A stretch of DNA of 15,602 nucleotides from assembly GCA_005883295.1 (NCBI GenBank), contig VAWV01000063.1, forward strand, positions 1 to 15,602, in the 5' to 3' direction. The notes beneath the pieces are model-generated. The model worked only from the letters and a program-made list of their open reading frames with translations, ran no database searches and had not been told where the DNA came from. Origin of the DNA: Actinomycetota bacterium (GTDB taxonomy: Bacteria > Actinomycetota > Thermoleophilia > Solirubrobacterales > Thermoleophilaceae). The position numbers and the translations under genes are program-made. Shown in pieces: positions 1 through 6,675 of the stretch (its first letter is position 1; every line of letters starts with the position of its first letter).

Positions 1-989
1 CGCGCCTTCGGAAGGTCGAGGCTGTCCTCCGACACCCTGGACCAGGGCAGTTCCAGGATCCACTCGAGGTAGGTGCGGATCACCCCGTGCTCGGCCGACT
101 GCGGCGGGAGGCGCTCGAAGCGCTGGAGCTCGCGCTCGGCCTGCTTGCGCGCCTCATCCGGGAGCTCCGCGGCCTCGATCCGGTCGCGTAGCTCCTTTGC
201 CTCCGCGGCCTGCTCGTCGGTCTCGCCGAGCTCCTCCTGGATCGCCTTCAGCTGCTGGCGGAGGAAGTACTCGCGCTGGCCCTTCTCGAGCTCGGACTGG
301 ACCTGCGACTGGATGCGGGTGCCGATCGAGATCAGCTCGGCCTCGCGCGCGAGGATCTCGGACAGCCGGCGCAGCCGCTTGGCGAGGTTGCGCTGCTCGA
401 GCAGCTCCTGCCGCTCCTCGGTCTTGATCCGGAGGGCGCCGGCGATCATGTATGAGAGCTCGGAGGGGTCGTCCACGTTCGTGACCGCGATCTGGAGCTC
501 CTCCGGCAGGTAGGGGACCTGCTGGATGATCTCGGCGAAGGTCGACTGGACGTTCCGCGCGAGCGCCTCGATCTCCGGCGTGTCGTCGACGACGTCGGGC
601 TCCTCGACGATCCGTGCGACCAGGTACGGGTCGGTGGCCACGTACTCGGCGAGCCGGATCCGCGGTCCTCCCTGCACCAGGATCCGCAGCGTCCCGTCGG
701 GCACCTTGAGCATGCGGGCCACCGTTCCGGCGACGCCCACGTCGTAGAGGTCGTCAGGTCCCGGCACCTCTTCATCGGCGTTGCGCGAGGCGACCATCGC
801 CAGCATCCGCTCTCCGCCGAGCACGTCGTTCACGAGCTGTACCGACCGCTCCTGCCCGATCGCCAGCGGCGTGAGCGCGTCGGGGAACGGCACGACCTCC
901 CGAAGCGGCAGCACCGGGAGGCCCTCCGGCAGCCCCGCCTCGGCGGCCGGCTGCTCCGCGCCGCGCGGGGACCCGATCTGGATGCTCAT
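1..989 (-). CDS. lon: Lon protease, ATP-dependent (N-terminal part, cut by window start)
   Basis: Lon is a cytoplasmic AAA+ serine protease that degrades misfolded and regulatory proteins. About 329 codons are visible and the gene runs off the left edge, so the ATPase and Ser-Lys protease domains are not seen. The read-out begins MSIQIGSPRG; near residue 27 comes VLPLREVVPFPDA, the usual opening of the Lon substrate-binding domain. Further in are a long charged helical region with REYFLRQQLKAIQEELGE and then YLEWILELPW, both highly characteristic of Lon just before the ATPase domain. The start ATG (987-989) overlaps the TGA of the small heat-shock protein gene as ATGA, so the two are probably translationally coupled. 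Pairing a holdase chaperone with a protease makes functional sense. Identification is by recognised family motifs and is firm. Confidence 0.95.
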   Translation of the reverse strand, partial: MSIQIGSPRGAEQPAAEAGLPEGLPVLPLREVVPFPDALTPLAIGQERSVQLVNDVLGGERMLAMVASRNADEEVPGPDDLYDVGVAGTVARMLKVPDGTLRILVQGGPRIRLAEYVATDPYLVARIVEEPDVVDDTPEIEALARNVQSTFAEIIQQVPYLPEELQIAVTNVDDPSELSYMIAGALRIKTEERQELLEQRNLAKRLRRLSEILAREAELISIGTRIQSQVQSELEKGQREYFLRQQLKAIQEELGETDEQAAEAKELRDRIEAAELPDEARKQAERELQRFERLPPQSAEHGVIRTYLEWILELPWSRVSEDSLDLPKA

Positions 990-1441
990 GCGTCCCCGTT
1001 CTGCTCGCGCGCGATCGGCACCTGGCGCTTCTCGTCGGCGGGCGCCGCGATCGGGATCTCCACGCGCAGGATCCCGTCGTCGTAGGTGGCCGTGGCCTCG
1101 TCGGCGACCACGTCCGCGCCGAGCTCGACCACGCGCCGGAAGGGCCCGTGCGGGATCTCCACCTGCTGGTAGAGGCGGCCCTCGGACTCCTGCGCCCGGC
1201 GTTCGCCCTGGATGATCAGCTGGCGCCCGCGGATCTCGAGCGCGACGTCGTCGGTGCCCACGCCGGCGAGCTCCGCCTTGACGATCGCGCGCGGCGGCTG
1301 GCCGCAGTAGTACACGTCGACGTTCGGGGAGAACTGGCGCCGGCCGCCGCGGGGGCCGCGTTCGAAGACGTCGCCGAACAGCTGGTCGATCTCGCGCCGC
1401 ATGCGCTCGAAGTTCGCGAAGAGGTCACGCTCGGCCGGCAT
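986..1441 (-). CDS. hsp20: Small heat-shock protein, Hsp20/alpha-crystallin family
   Basis: ATP-independent holdase chaperone that binds unfolding proteins. It has 151 residues, usual for bacterial Hsp20. The N-terminal segment (about residues 1-35, with FANFERMRREIDQLFGDVF) is the standard amphipathic opening. The alpha-crystallin domain follows: SPNVDVYYCG, then AELAGVGTDDVALEIRGRQL, then the signature GILRVEIPI near residue 123. A short tail contains VPI, a candidate I/V-x-I/V oligomerisation motif. The ATG at 1439-1441 has no strong Shine-Dalgarno; TACCCT ends 8 nt before it, so a leaderless start is possible but weakly supported. It shares ATGA with lon downstream. The upstream minus-strand MBL gene is separated by a hairpin, so hsp20-lon is likely its own operon. 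I see no clear HrcA/CIRCE or HspR site. Confidence 0.93.
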   Translation of the reverse strand: MPAERDLFANFERMRREIDQLFGDVFERGPRGGRRQFSPNVDVYYCGQPPRAIVKAELAGVGTDDVALEIRGRQLIIQGERRAQESEGRLYQQVEIPHGPFRRVVELGADVVADEATATYDDGILRVEIPIAAPADEKRQVPIAREQNGDA

Positions 1442-1463
1442 CCCGGGCTAGGGTACCCGCCTC

Positions 1464-1485
1464 GCGCCGCGCTACTGAGCGGCGC
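1464..1485 (-). terminator. GC-rich hairpin between the MBL gene and hsp20
   Basis: Perfect 7-bp inverted repeat GCGCCGC / GCGGCGC with an 8-nt loop, lying 10 nt past the MBL-fold gene stop and 22 nt before the hsp20 start on the minus strand. There is no U-tract, so this is a possible actinobacterial-style terminator and is not proven. Confidence 0.4.
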
Positions 1486-1495
1486 TGGCAGGGAA

Positions 1496-2290
1496 TCAGA
1501 GCCTGTAGACGGCGCCCTCGCGCGCCACCTCGACCGGCCCCCCGAAGGCGTCGGCCGCCTCCGACCGGGCCCAAAGCGCATCCAGCTCGTCGGAGATGTG
1601 CGTGAGCACCACGCGGTGCGCGGCGGCGGCCTTGCCGTGCTCGCCGGCCTCGCGTGGGGTGAGGTGGCCCCGCTGTCCCGAGCGCTCGGGCCGCGGCAGC
1701 GTGGCCTCGATCAGGAGCAGGTCCGCGCCGCGCGCGAACTCCACGAGGTCCACGGTGGGTCGGCTATCCGCGCCGAACGCGAGCGACCCGCCGTTCTGCG
1801 ACGACTCCACGCGGATGGCGTAGGTCTCGAGGAAGTGCGGCACGGACCTGAAGCTGAGGCGAAGCGGCCCCACGGTCGGACGATCCTCGCCGCCGTACTC
1901 CTCGATCGTGAACGCGTTCTCGATCAGGTCCTCGTTGCCCCACGCGCCCACGACCCGGCGGAACGTCTCCACGGCGCCGTGCGGCGCGAGGAGCCGGGGC
2001 CGAGCCGGCGCCTCGGTCCCGGGCCAGCGGTCGACCGGGACCGGCTGCTGCCGCGGCGCGTAGGTGAGCGCGTAGGCGAACGGGATGAGGTCGAGGAAGT
2101 GGTCGGCGTGGAGGTGCGAGATCACCACGGCGTCCACGCGCGTGTAGTCGCGGAAGCGCCGCAGCTTCGAGAACACCCCGTTCCCGCAGTCGACCACGAC
2201 GCACGCCGGCCCTTCTTCGACAAGGTAGCCCGAGCAGGCTCCGCCAGCGTCCTGCCAGGACGGCGACTTGCCGAGAACGGTCAGCCGCAT
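1496..2290 (-). CDS. MBL-fold metallo-hydrolase (RNase Z/phosphodiesterase-like)
   Basis: A 264-residue metallo-beta-lactamase-fold hydrolase, probably binding two metal ions. The metal motif HLHADH is at residues 59-64. Further likely ligands are His152 (VPHFLETYAI), Asp175 (AFGADSRPT) and His231 (VLTHISDE); GHLTPREAGE around 209-217 resembles the RNase Z/YhfI-like group. In that group substrates range from tRNA 3' ends to cyclic nucleotides and small phosphodiesters, and the sequence does not settle which applies. There is no long exosite insertion, so true tRNase Z is less likely. ATG at 2288-2290 is preceded on the minus strand by TAGACT ending 9 nt upstream, which suggests a leaderless or very short-leader transcript. 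It stands between a four-Cys small protein and hsp20 on the same strand; no functional link is evident. Confidence 0.85.
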   Translation of the reverse strand: MRLTVLGKSPSWQDAGGACSGYLVEEGPACVVVDCGNGVFSKLRRFRDYTRVDAVVISHLHADHFLDLIPFAYALTYAPRQQPVPVDRWPGTEAPARPRLLAPHGAVETFRRVVGAWGNEDLIENAFTIEEYGGEDRPTVGPLRLSFRSVPHFLETYAIRVESSQNGGSLAFGADSRPTVDLVEFARGADLLLIEATLPRPERSGQRGHLTPREAGEHGKAAAAHRVVLTHISDELDALWARSEAADAFGGPVEVAREGAVYRL

Positions 2291-2299
2291 TGCGGCGCG

Positions 2300-2305
2300 A
2301 GTCTA
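2300..2305 (-). promoter_or_regulatory. -10-like element TAGACT for the MBL-fold gene
   Basis: TAGACT on the minus strand ends 9 nt before the MBL ATG. It is a good match to the actinobacterial TANNNT -10 consensus. No clear -35 is visible. Confidence 0.45.
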
Positions 2306-2352
2306 AACCGGGGCGGGCCGTCCTGGCTGCGTCTGGGCCCCGCGGTGCGGCG

Positions 2353-2544
2353 CTAGCGCGGCTGCGGGAACGCGTAGACGGCCCGGGTCCGCTCGGCACG
2401 GAAGACGAAGGCGAGCTGGCGCTCGGGCTTCAGGCCGCGGTCGGCGGGGCGGTACGTGGGACACGGACGACCAAGGTTGAGCGCGCAGAGCATGTTCTTG
2501 CCGAAGTAGCAGTTATCGCACGCAGGCGCCTTGGCCTTCGCCAT
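2353..2544 (-). CDS. Small four-cysteine protein of unknown function
   Basis: A 63-residue protein I do not recognise. It starts MAKAKAPACDNC and contains four cysteines spaced C-x2-C-x7-C-x7-C (residues 9-28), suitable for one Zn2+ or an Fe-S cluster, followed by a basic, mostly beta-prone C-terminus (LAFVFRAERTRAVYAF). The ATG at 2542-2544 is preceded by a strong Shine-Dalgarno (GGGAGG, about 6 nt away), which is why this start is chosen. A longer reading from ATG 2616 (87 aa) also has a good Shine-Dalgarno (GGGGAGG), but the added residues look non-coding and the cysteine core begins after the inner start. No function is assigned; structural zinc binding is inference. Confidence 0.65.
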   Translation of the reverse strand: MAKAKAPACDNCYFGKNMLCALNLGRPCPTYRPADRGLKPERQLAFVFRAERTRAVYAFPQPR

Positions 2545-2559
2545 CCGATCCTCCCCTGA

Positions 2560-2590
2560 GGTCCGAGTCCAAACAGGTCCAGCAGGTCCA
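2560..2590. repeat. Short GGTCC-type direct repeats in the leader of the four-Cys gene
   Basis: Copies of CAGGTCCA at 2574-2581 and 2583-2590, with related GGTCCG (2560-2565) and GAGTCCAA (2565-2572), form a roughly 9-bp periodic run. It lies between the two candidate starts of the small cysteine protein. It may be a regulator site or chance in GC-rich DNA. Confidence 0.3.
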
Positions 2591-2688
2591 ACCGAGCGCT
2601 GAACATCCTGCACCATTTGTCCTCCCCTTGCTAGGGGCGTTGTCGCAAATCCGGGGCTTTTCCTCTATCCGCTATCTGGGGGGTTTTC

Positions 2689-2713
2689 GCGATCGGCGCC
2701 GGTCGCCGATCGC
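2689..2713. repeat. Perfect 10-bp inverted repeat in the divergent 2545-2814 intergenic region
   Basis: GCGATCGGCG, then CCGGT, then CGCCGATCGC. It sits in the 270-nt gap between the minus-strand four-Cys gene and the plus-strand NAD(P)-binding gene, where no transcript of either neighbour ends. An operator or leader hairpin therefore fits better than a terminator. The remainder of the gap is G/C-homopolymer-rich (2757-2790) and holds no convincing gene. Confidence 0.5.
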
Positions 2714-2801
2714 TCTTTGCGGGAACGACGAGACCCCCGGCCGGTCGTGGCGGCGGGCCCCCCGGACCGCGGGGGACCGGACCCCCCACCCGGAGCACCC
2801 A

Positions 2802-2807
2802 TAAGCT
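2802..2807 (+). promoter_or_regulatory. -10-like TAAGCT just upstream of the NAD(P)-binding gene
   Basis: TAAGCT ends 7 nt before ATG 2815, and there is no room for a leader with a Shine-Dalgarno. This is consistent with leaderless transcription. No -35 is recognised. Confidence 0.4.
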
Positions 2808-2814
2808 CGACGGG

Positions 2815-3741
2815 ATGGAGCTCGTGACCGGAGCCACCGGATACGTCGGCGGCCGCCTGCTCGAGCGGCTTCTGCGCGAGGGCAGGCCGGTGCGCGCAAT
2901 GGCGCGCGACCCCGCTGCGGTCCAAGCCGACGTCGAGGTGGTCCGCGGCGACGTGGTGAGCGGCGAGGGCCTCGACGCAGCGCTCGACGGCACCGCCAGC
3001 GCGTATTACCTAGTGCACTCGATGGAGGCGCCGGCGGCCGGGCCGAACGGGGGCGCGTCGTTCGGCGCCCGCGACAGACGGGCCGCGCGCAACTTCGCCG
3101 CCGCGGCGAGCCGCGCGGGGGTCGAGCGCGTCGTCTACCTCGGTGGGATGGCGCCCGCGCCGGGCACGACGCTGTCGCCCCACCTGCGCTCACGGCTCGA
3201 GGTGGAGAGGATCCTCCTCGATGCATCACCGAAGTCGATCGCCCTCCGCGCCTCGATCGTCATCGGCGCGCGCTCCGACTCCTTCCGCATCCTCGTGCGG
3301 CTGGTCGAGCGTCTGCGACTGCTCCCGTTCCCGGCGTGGCGCCGCCACCGCACGCAGCCGATCGACGAGCGCGATGCGATCGAGTACCTGGCGCGCGCGC
3401 CGCTCGTGCCCGAGGCAGCCGGGCGTTCGCTCGACATCGCCGGCCCCGACGTGCTGTCGTACGGCGACATGATCCGCCGCATCGCCGACCTCATGGGCGT
3501 CGGCCGCGCGCCGCTCGGGCTGCGCCTGTCGCAGACGCCCGCGGCCAGCGCGGTCGTAAGCGCGGTCGCGGGGTACCCGCTCGAGCTCGTGCGGCCGCTC
3601 ATGCAGAGCCTGGAGACCGACCTCCTCCCTCGCGACGACGATGCGAAGCGCCTCTTCCGGATTCGCCCCCGCTCGTTCGACCGTGCGGTGGAGTGGGCAC
3701 TGCGCGAGTGGGAGCGCGCCGAGCCGCTCGCTGCCCGATGA
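2815..3741 (+). CDS. NAD(P)-binding atypical SDR (NmrA/YbjT-like)
   Basis: A 308-residue Rossmann-fold protein of the atypical short-chain dehydrogenase/reductase type. The dinucleotide motif TGATGYVGGRL is at residues 5-15, followed by VRGDV (about 43-47), AYYLVHSM (about 63-70), then FAAAASRAGVERVVYLGG and a central LSPHLRSRLEVE. These resemble YbjT/YtfG-type proteins that bind NAD(P) and act as quinone or sugar reductases or as redox sensors; the substrate cannot be told here. Full-length YbjT relatives carry a C-terminal DUF2867 domain, which this protein lacks; an SRPBCC protein is encoded next with an ATGA overlap. The start is the first in-frame ATG at the Rossmann beta-1, 7 nt after a -10-like hexamer. 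Confidence 0.85.
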   Translation: MELVTGATGYVGGRLLERLLREGRPVRAMARDPAAVQADVEVVRGDVVSGEGLDAALDGTASAYYLVHSMEAPAAGPNGGASFGARDRRAARNFAAAASRAGVERVVYLGGMAPAPGTTLSPHLRSRLEVERILLDASPKSIALRASIVIGARSDSFRILVRLVERLRLLPFPAWRRHRTQPIDERDAIEYLARAPLVPEAAGRSLDIAGPDVLSYGDMIRRIADLMGVGRAPLGLRLSQTPAASAVVSAVAGYPLELVRPLMQSLETDLLPRDDDAKRLFRIRPRSFDRAVEWALREWERAEPLAAR

Positions 3742-4187
3742 GCAAGCTGCAACGCGAGATCGAGATCGAGGCCTCGCCCGACCGCGTCTACGACGTGCTG
3801 GCCGATCCGAGCTGCCTCGGCGACTGGGTCACGATCCAGGAGGAGCTCGAGGAGGCGCCGGAGGGCGACCTCGAGCCCGGCGCCAGGCTGCGCCAGCGCA
3901 TGAAGGTGGCGGGGCGGCGCTTCCATCTCAGCTGGACGGTGATCGAGGCCAAGCGACCGGAACGGATCGTGTGGGAGGGACGCGGGCCCATGGGCAGCAA
4001 GGCCAAGGCCACGTACCAGCTCTCCGCCGACGGCGGCGGCACCAGGTTCTCCTACTGCAACGAGTACGGGCTCCCGGGCGGGCCGGCGGGGAGGCTGGCG
4101 AGCAGGGCGATCCTGGCCGCCTCGGGTCGCGAGGCGGACCGCACGCTCAAGCGCCTGAAGAGGCTGGTCGAGGCGAGGAGCGGCTGA
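3738..4187 (+). CDS. SRPBCC (START-like) family protein
   Basis: A 149-residue START/Bet v1-fold protein, a class that binds hydrophobic ligands in a deep cavity. It opens with the typical first strand and helix EIEIEASPDRVYDVLADPSCLGDWV, continues with paired strands (FHLSWTVIEAKRPERIVWEGRG, then AKATYQLSADGGGTRFSYCNEY) and ends in the long C-terminal helix (GREADRTLKRLKRLVEARS) that caps the cavity. ATG 3738 overlaps the upstream SDR stop as ATGA, so the two are co-translated. Its last 41 bp overlap the 3' end of the convergent transporter gene. Ligand and reaction are unknown. Working together with the SDR on one lipid-like or aromatic substrate is inference from the operon. Confidence 0.85.
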   Translation: MSKLQREIEIEASPDRVYDVLADPSCLGDWVTIQEELEEAPEGDLEPGARLRQRMKVAGRRFHLSWTVIEAKRPERIVWEGRGPMGSKAKATYQLSADGGGTRFSYCNEYGLPGGPAGRLASRAILAASGREADRTLKRLKRLVEARSG

Positions 4188-5064
4188 ACGCCGGACGCCG
4201 CCCCGAAACGCGGGACGGCGCTTCGGGGTCGCGGTGCACGGCCACGCCGGCGACCACCAGCGCAACACCGAGGACCTCCGGCACGGACGGGACCTGGGCC
4301 AGCACGAGCGCGCCGATCACGGTCGCCGTCGCGGGCAGCAGCGAGACCATCAGCGCGTAGGTGGCTCGGCTGAGCCGGGCCATCGCAAGCTGGTCGAAGA
4401 CGTACGGGATCACCGACGACGAGACGCCCACGCCCACGCCGGCCAGGAGCGCCGCCGGGTCGAGCGCGACCGGTATCACCTGCCAGCCGGCGAGCGGCGT
4501 GACCGCGATCGACGCCACCAGCATCGACACCGCGAGCCCGTCGATCCCGCTGATCCCGCGGTGCCGCGCCACCCGGTGCGCAAGCACGATGTAGAGCGCG
4601 AACAGGATCGCGTTGGCGAACGCGAACGCAATCCCCACCGGCTCGCCCCCGATGCGCGCACCCGTGATCAGATAGACGCCCGGTACCGCGAGCAGGAGGG
4701 CAGCCGCGTTTCGCGCGTTTCGTGCGCCGAATGCGGCGAGCGCGATCACCGGAAGGAACTCGACGGTGGCCACGGTCCCCAGCGGGAGGCGGTCTATCGC
4801 CGTGTAGAAGCAGCAATTCATGACCGCCAGCACGAGCCCCCACGACACGATCAGCCGCCGACCCGAGCGGTCGAGCGGTGCCCATGCACGCCACGGCCGC
4901 CGCCACACCGCGAAGATCACCGCGGCGGAGGCGATCCGCAGCCAGGCGACCCCGAGCACACCCACGCGCGCGAATAGGAGGACGGCGAACGCGGGCCCGA
5001 GGTAATGGAAGATCGCACTGACCACGAAGTACGCGTGGGGAGGTGCGGCTGCGACGCGGCGCAT
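4147..5064 (-). CDS. EamA/DMT-family transporter, RhtA-like amino-acid exporter
   Basis: A 305-residue integral membrane protein made of two EamA repeats, about ten transmembrane helices. Segments such as GVLGVAWLRIASAAVIFAV, LGTVATVEFLPVIALAAF, AFANAILFALYIVLAHR and VSSSVIPYVFDQLAMARL closely recall E. coli RhtA (threonine/homoserine exporter), including the second-repeat pattern with ATYALMVSLLPA. The soluble C-terminal tail is Arg/Ser/Pro-rich. The ATG at 5062-5064 is preferred; an in-frame TTG at 5083-5085 would add seven residues, and neither has a strong Shine-Dalgarno. The gene is divergent from an Lrp/AsnC regulator across a 62-bp promoter region, the classic layout for regulated amino-acid exporters. 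Its 3' end overlaps the convergent SRPBCC gene by 41 bp. The substrate is inferred. Confidence 0.88.
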   Translation of the reverse strand: MRRVAAAPPHAYFVVSAIFHYLGPAFAVLLFARVGVLGVAWLRIASAAVIFAVWRRPWRAWAPLDRSGRRLIVSWGLVLAVMNCCFYTAIDRLPLGTVATVEFLPVIALAAFGARNARNAAALLLAVPGVYLITGARIGGEPVGIAFAFANAILFALYIVLAHRVARHRGISGIDGLAVSMLVASIAVTPLAGWQVIPVALDPAALLAGVGVGVSSSVIPYVFDQLAMARLSRATYALMVSLLPATATVIGALVLAQVPSVPEVLGVALVVAGVAVHRDPEAPSRVSGRRPAFSRSSPRPASSGA

Positions 5065-5091
5065 GGCCTTACTATTCCGCGCCAACTCCGC

Positions 5092-5119
5092 TATGTACAG
5101 GGTCTATACGCGGTATATT
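5092..5119. promoter_or_regulatory. Divergent promoter/operator between the exporter and lrp-like gene
   Basis: A conspicuously AT-rich island in GC-rich DNA. The palindrome TATAC-GCG-GTATA spans 5105-5117. TATATT (5114-5119) is a -10 for the regulator gene, ending 7 nt before its GTG. On the other strand TATAGA (5108 to 5103) is a -10 candidate for the exporter. TGTACA lies at 5094-5099. The palindrome overlaps both -10 candidates, as expected for an autoregulated divergent operator. Confidence 0.6.
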
Positions 5120-5126
5120 GTCGGCA

Positions 5127-5594
5127 GTGGCTGCGAATCAACGGCGAAACGGCGATCTCACCTTAGACACGACCGACCACCGTCTGCTCGCCGAGCTCCA
5201 GGCCGACGCGCGCCTGTCGCTCGCCGAGCTCGGCCGCCGCGTGGGGCTGTCGTCGCCCGCGGTCGCCGACCGCCTGCGGCGCCTCGAGTCGGACGGCGTG
5301 ATCGTGGATCACCGGACCGAGCTGAGCCCGGAGGCCCTCGGCCTGGCCCTCACGTCGATCATCCGCGTCCGCCCGAGCCCCCGCCAGCTGCACAAGGTCG
5401 CGGACCTCGCCCGGTCCACGCCGGAGGTGGTCGAGTGTCACAGGATCACCGGCGATGACTGCTTCTTCATCAAGGCCCACGTGCGCGACGTGCACCACCT
5501 CGAGGACCTGATCGACCGGTTCACGCCGTACGGCCAGACAACGACGTCCATCGTCCAGTCGTCACCGGTGCCGCGGCGCGGCATCGCGCTCTGA
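5127..5594 (+). CDS. Lrp/AsnC-family transcriptional regulator
   Basis: A 155-residue feast/famine regulator. The N-terminal winged helix-turn-helix (LDTTDHRLLAELQADARLSLAELGRRVGLSSPAVADRLRRLE is its extent) is followed by DGVI, a linker, and the C-terminal RAM/effector domain (IIRVRPSPRQLHKVADLARSTP, then VVECHRITGDDCFF, then HLEDLIDRFTPYGQTTTSIV). The TGDDCFF loop is the usual effector-loop position. The start is GTG 5127, because a -10 hexamer TATATT ends 7 nt earlier and the HTH begins shortly after; earlier in-frame codons would lie inside the promoter. This implies a leaderless mRNA. Being divergent from an RhtA-like exporter, it most likely controls that exporter in response to an amino acid. 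Regulator-target pairing is inference. Confidence 0.92.
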   Translation: MAANQRRNGDLTLDTTDHRLLAELQADARLSLAELGRRVGLSSPAVADRLRRLESDGVIVDHRTELSPEALGLALTSIIRVRPSPRQLHKVADLARSTPEVVECHRITGDDCFFIKAHVRDVHHLEDLIDRFTPYGQTTTSIVQSSPVPRRGIAL

Positions 5595-5635
5595 TCCAAC
5601 ACACGCCCTCCGGCGAACTAGTGGGCAGGCTCGCC

Positions 5636-6091
5636 ATGAGCACCTGGTCCACCAACACGTCAGTCAGCGAAAGCCCGGAGGCCGTGATCGACGTCCTGAG
5701 CGATCCCGAGATCATCCGTCGCTGGTCGCCGATCGACTTCGAGCTCGAGGAACTGGACGGGGAGCGGCTCGTGGCCGGCAGCCACGCGCGCGTCGCCGGT
5801 CGCCTGGCCGGCCGGCGCACGGTGTTCGACGTGGACGTGTCAGCGGCAGGCGACGGCCGGTTCGCGCTCACCGCATCCGGCCCGATCGACATCGAGGTCG
5901 AGTACGAGGTCTTCGAGGACGAGGCGGGTACCGACGTCTGGGCGACCGTGTCGGTCACCGGCCGCGGCCTGATCGGCCGGGTGATCGCCCATGCCACCGA
6001 CACGCTGCTGGCCGGTGGCGCGCTCGACAAGGCGCTCGGGCGCGTCGCGAGCGAGATCGAGGACGCCCGTCACACACCCGCACTCGCGTAG
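5636..6091 (+). CDS. SRPBCC family protein (CoxG/polyketide-cyclase-like)
   Basis: A 151-residue START-like protein, unrelated in detail to the one at 3738. It opens with SVSESPEAVIDVLSDPEIIRRWSPIDFELEELDGERL, a common CoxG/SRPBCC opening, and has alternating strands (RRTVFDVDVSAA, RFALTASGPIDIEVEYEVFE, GTDVWATVSVTG). It closes with the capping helix RVIAHATDTLLAGGALDKALGRVASEIEDA. Start ATG 5636 is chosen over the in-frame GTG at 5621 because the fold begins soon after. It follows the Lrp gene by 41 nt and precedes an NTF2-like gene by 18 nt on the same strand. The ligand is unknown. A membrane or hydrophobic-cargo role would fit but is speculative. Confidence 0.82.
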   Translation: MSTWSTNTSVSESPEAVIDVLSDPEIIRRWSPIDFELEELDGERLVAGSHARVAGRLAGRRTVFDVDVSAAGDGRFALTASGPIDIEVEYEVFEDEAGTDVWATVSVTGRGLIGRVIAHATDTLLAGGALDKALGRVASEIEDARHTPALA

Positions 6092-6095
6092 CGCG

Positions 6096-6101
6096 TAACT
6101 T
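6096..6101 (+). promoter_or_regulatory. -10-like TAACTT upstream of the NTF2-like gene
   Basis: TAACTT ends 8 nt before GTG 6110 and just after the upstream stop. It fits the same leaderless spacing seen at other genes in this window. No -35 is clear. Confidence 0.35.
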
Positions 6102-6109
6102 CCCTGTCC

Positions 6110-6598
6110 GTGGACCCCACGGAGACGAGGCGGCGCTTCCGGGCGGCGGTGGAGGCCGGCGATAACGCCGCTGCCGTGGCCACCTTCGCCCCGGACATCG
6201 TGCTTCGCTCGCCGATCATCGTCGGGCAGTTCGAGGGCCGCCAGGCGGTGGGCGACCTCATGGCGGCGGTGATCGAGACCTTCGAGGACCTGCACTACAC
6301 GGCCGAGGCGGCAGCCGACGACGGCACTCAGATACTCGCGTTCAGCGCTCGCGTGCGGGGCCGCGAGATCGACGCGGTGGACCTTGTACGCGTGAACGAC
6401 GAAGGCCTCATCTCCGAGTTCGTGGTCCACATCCGGCCGATGGCGGGCCTCGCGGCGGTGGCCGCGGTGCTCGGACCGCGGATCGCGCGGGGGCCGGTTT
6501 CGCGGGCGCTGGTGCGGTTGTTCGCTGGGCCGCTCGCCGTGCTCCTGGCGCTCGTCGATCCGCTCGTACCGCGGCTTGTCCGGACACGGGCAGGTTAG
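6110..6598 (+). CDS. NTF2-like/SnoaL-like fold protein with hydrophobic tail
   Basis: A 162-residue protein. Residues 1-105 fit the SnoaL/NTF2-like cone fold: TRRRFRAAVEAGDNAAAVATFAPDIVLRSPI, then QFEGRQAVGDLMAAVIETFEDLHY, strands ILAFSARVRGREIDAVDLVRV, and ISEFVVHIRPM. Such folds serve as small enzymes or ligand-binding proteins; catalytic residues are not identifiable. The C-terminal 50 residues are an Ala/Leu/Val-rich, Arg-punctuated tail (AGLAAVAAVLGPRIARG, then LAVLLALVDPLVPRLV), perhaps membrane-associating, and unusual for the family. The start is GTG 6110. It is convergent with mdh across a long hairpin. The exact role is unknown. Confidence 0.75.
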   Translation: MDPTETRRRFRAAVEAGDNAAAVATFAPDIVLRSPIIVGQFEGRQAVGDLMAAVIETFEDLHYTAEAAADDGTQILAFSARVRGREIDAVDLVRVNDEGLISEFVVHIRPMAGLAAVAAVLGPRIARGPVSRALVRLFAGPLAVLLALVDPLVPRLVRTRAG

Positions 6599-6623
6599 GG
6601 CAATAAAGGGTGGGTTCTGGCCG

Positions 6624-6670
6624 CGCTGTGTGATCTAGGTGGGCCATAGGCCCACTGAGCTAACACAGCG
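6624..6670. terminator. Long bidirectional hairpin between NTF2-like gene and mdh
   Basis: Imperfect palindrome centred on 6647. The inner stem GTGGGCC-ATA-GGCCCAC (6639-6655) and the outer stem CGCTGTGT (6624-6631) / ACACAGCG (6663-6670) are joined by a partly paired segment. It lies 25 nt after the plus-strand stop and 5 nt after the minus-strand mdh stop, the expected place for a shared terminator. There is no U-run on either side. Confidence 0.7.
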
Positions 6671-6675
6671 GCCGC

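Noticed and set aside
1148..2356. 402-codon plus-strand open frame opposite hsp20 and the MBL gene
   Set aside because: Antisense to two clear gene families; Arg/Ala/Gly-rich low-complexity translation, a normal GC-rich shadow.
2757..2790. C- and G-run region that can fold, possible terminator or quadruplex
   Set aside because: Runs are irregular and on mixed strands; no gene ends here and no clear four-run pattern on one strand.
4234..4977. 247-codon plus-strand frame opposite the DMT transporter
   Set aside because: Antisense to the membrane protein; translation rich in His/Arg/Asp, as expected from inverted hydrophobic codons.
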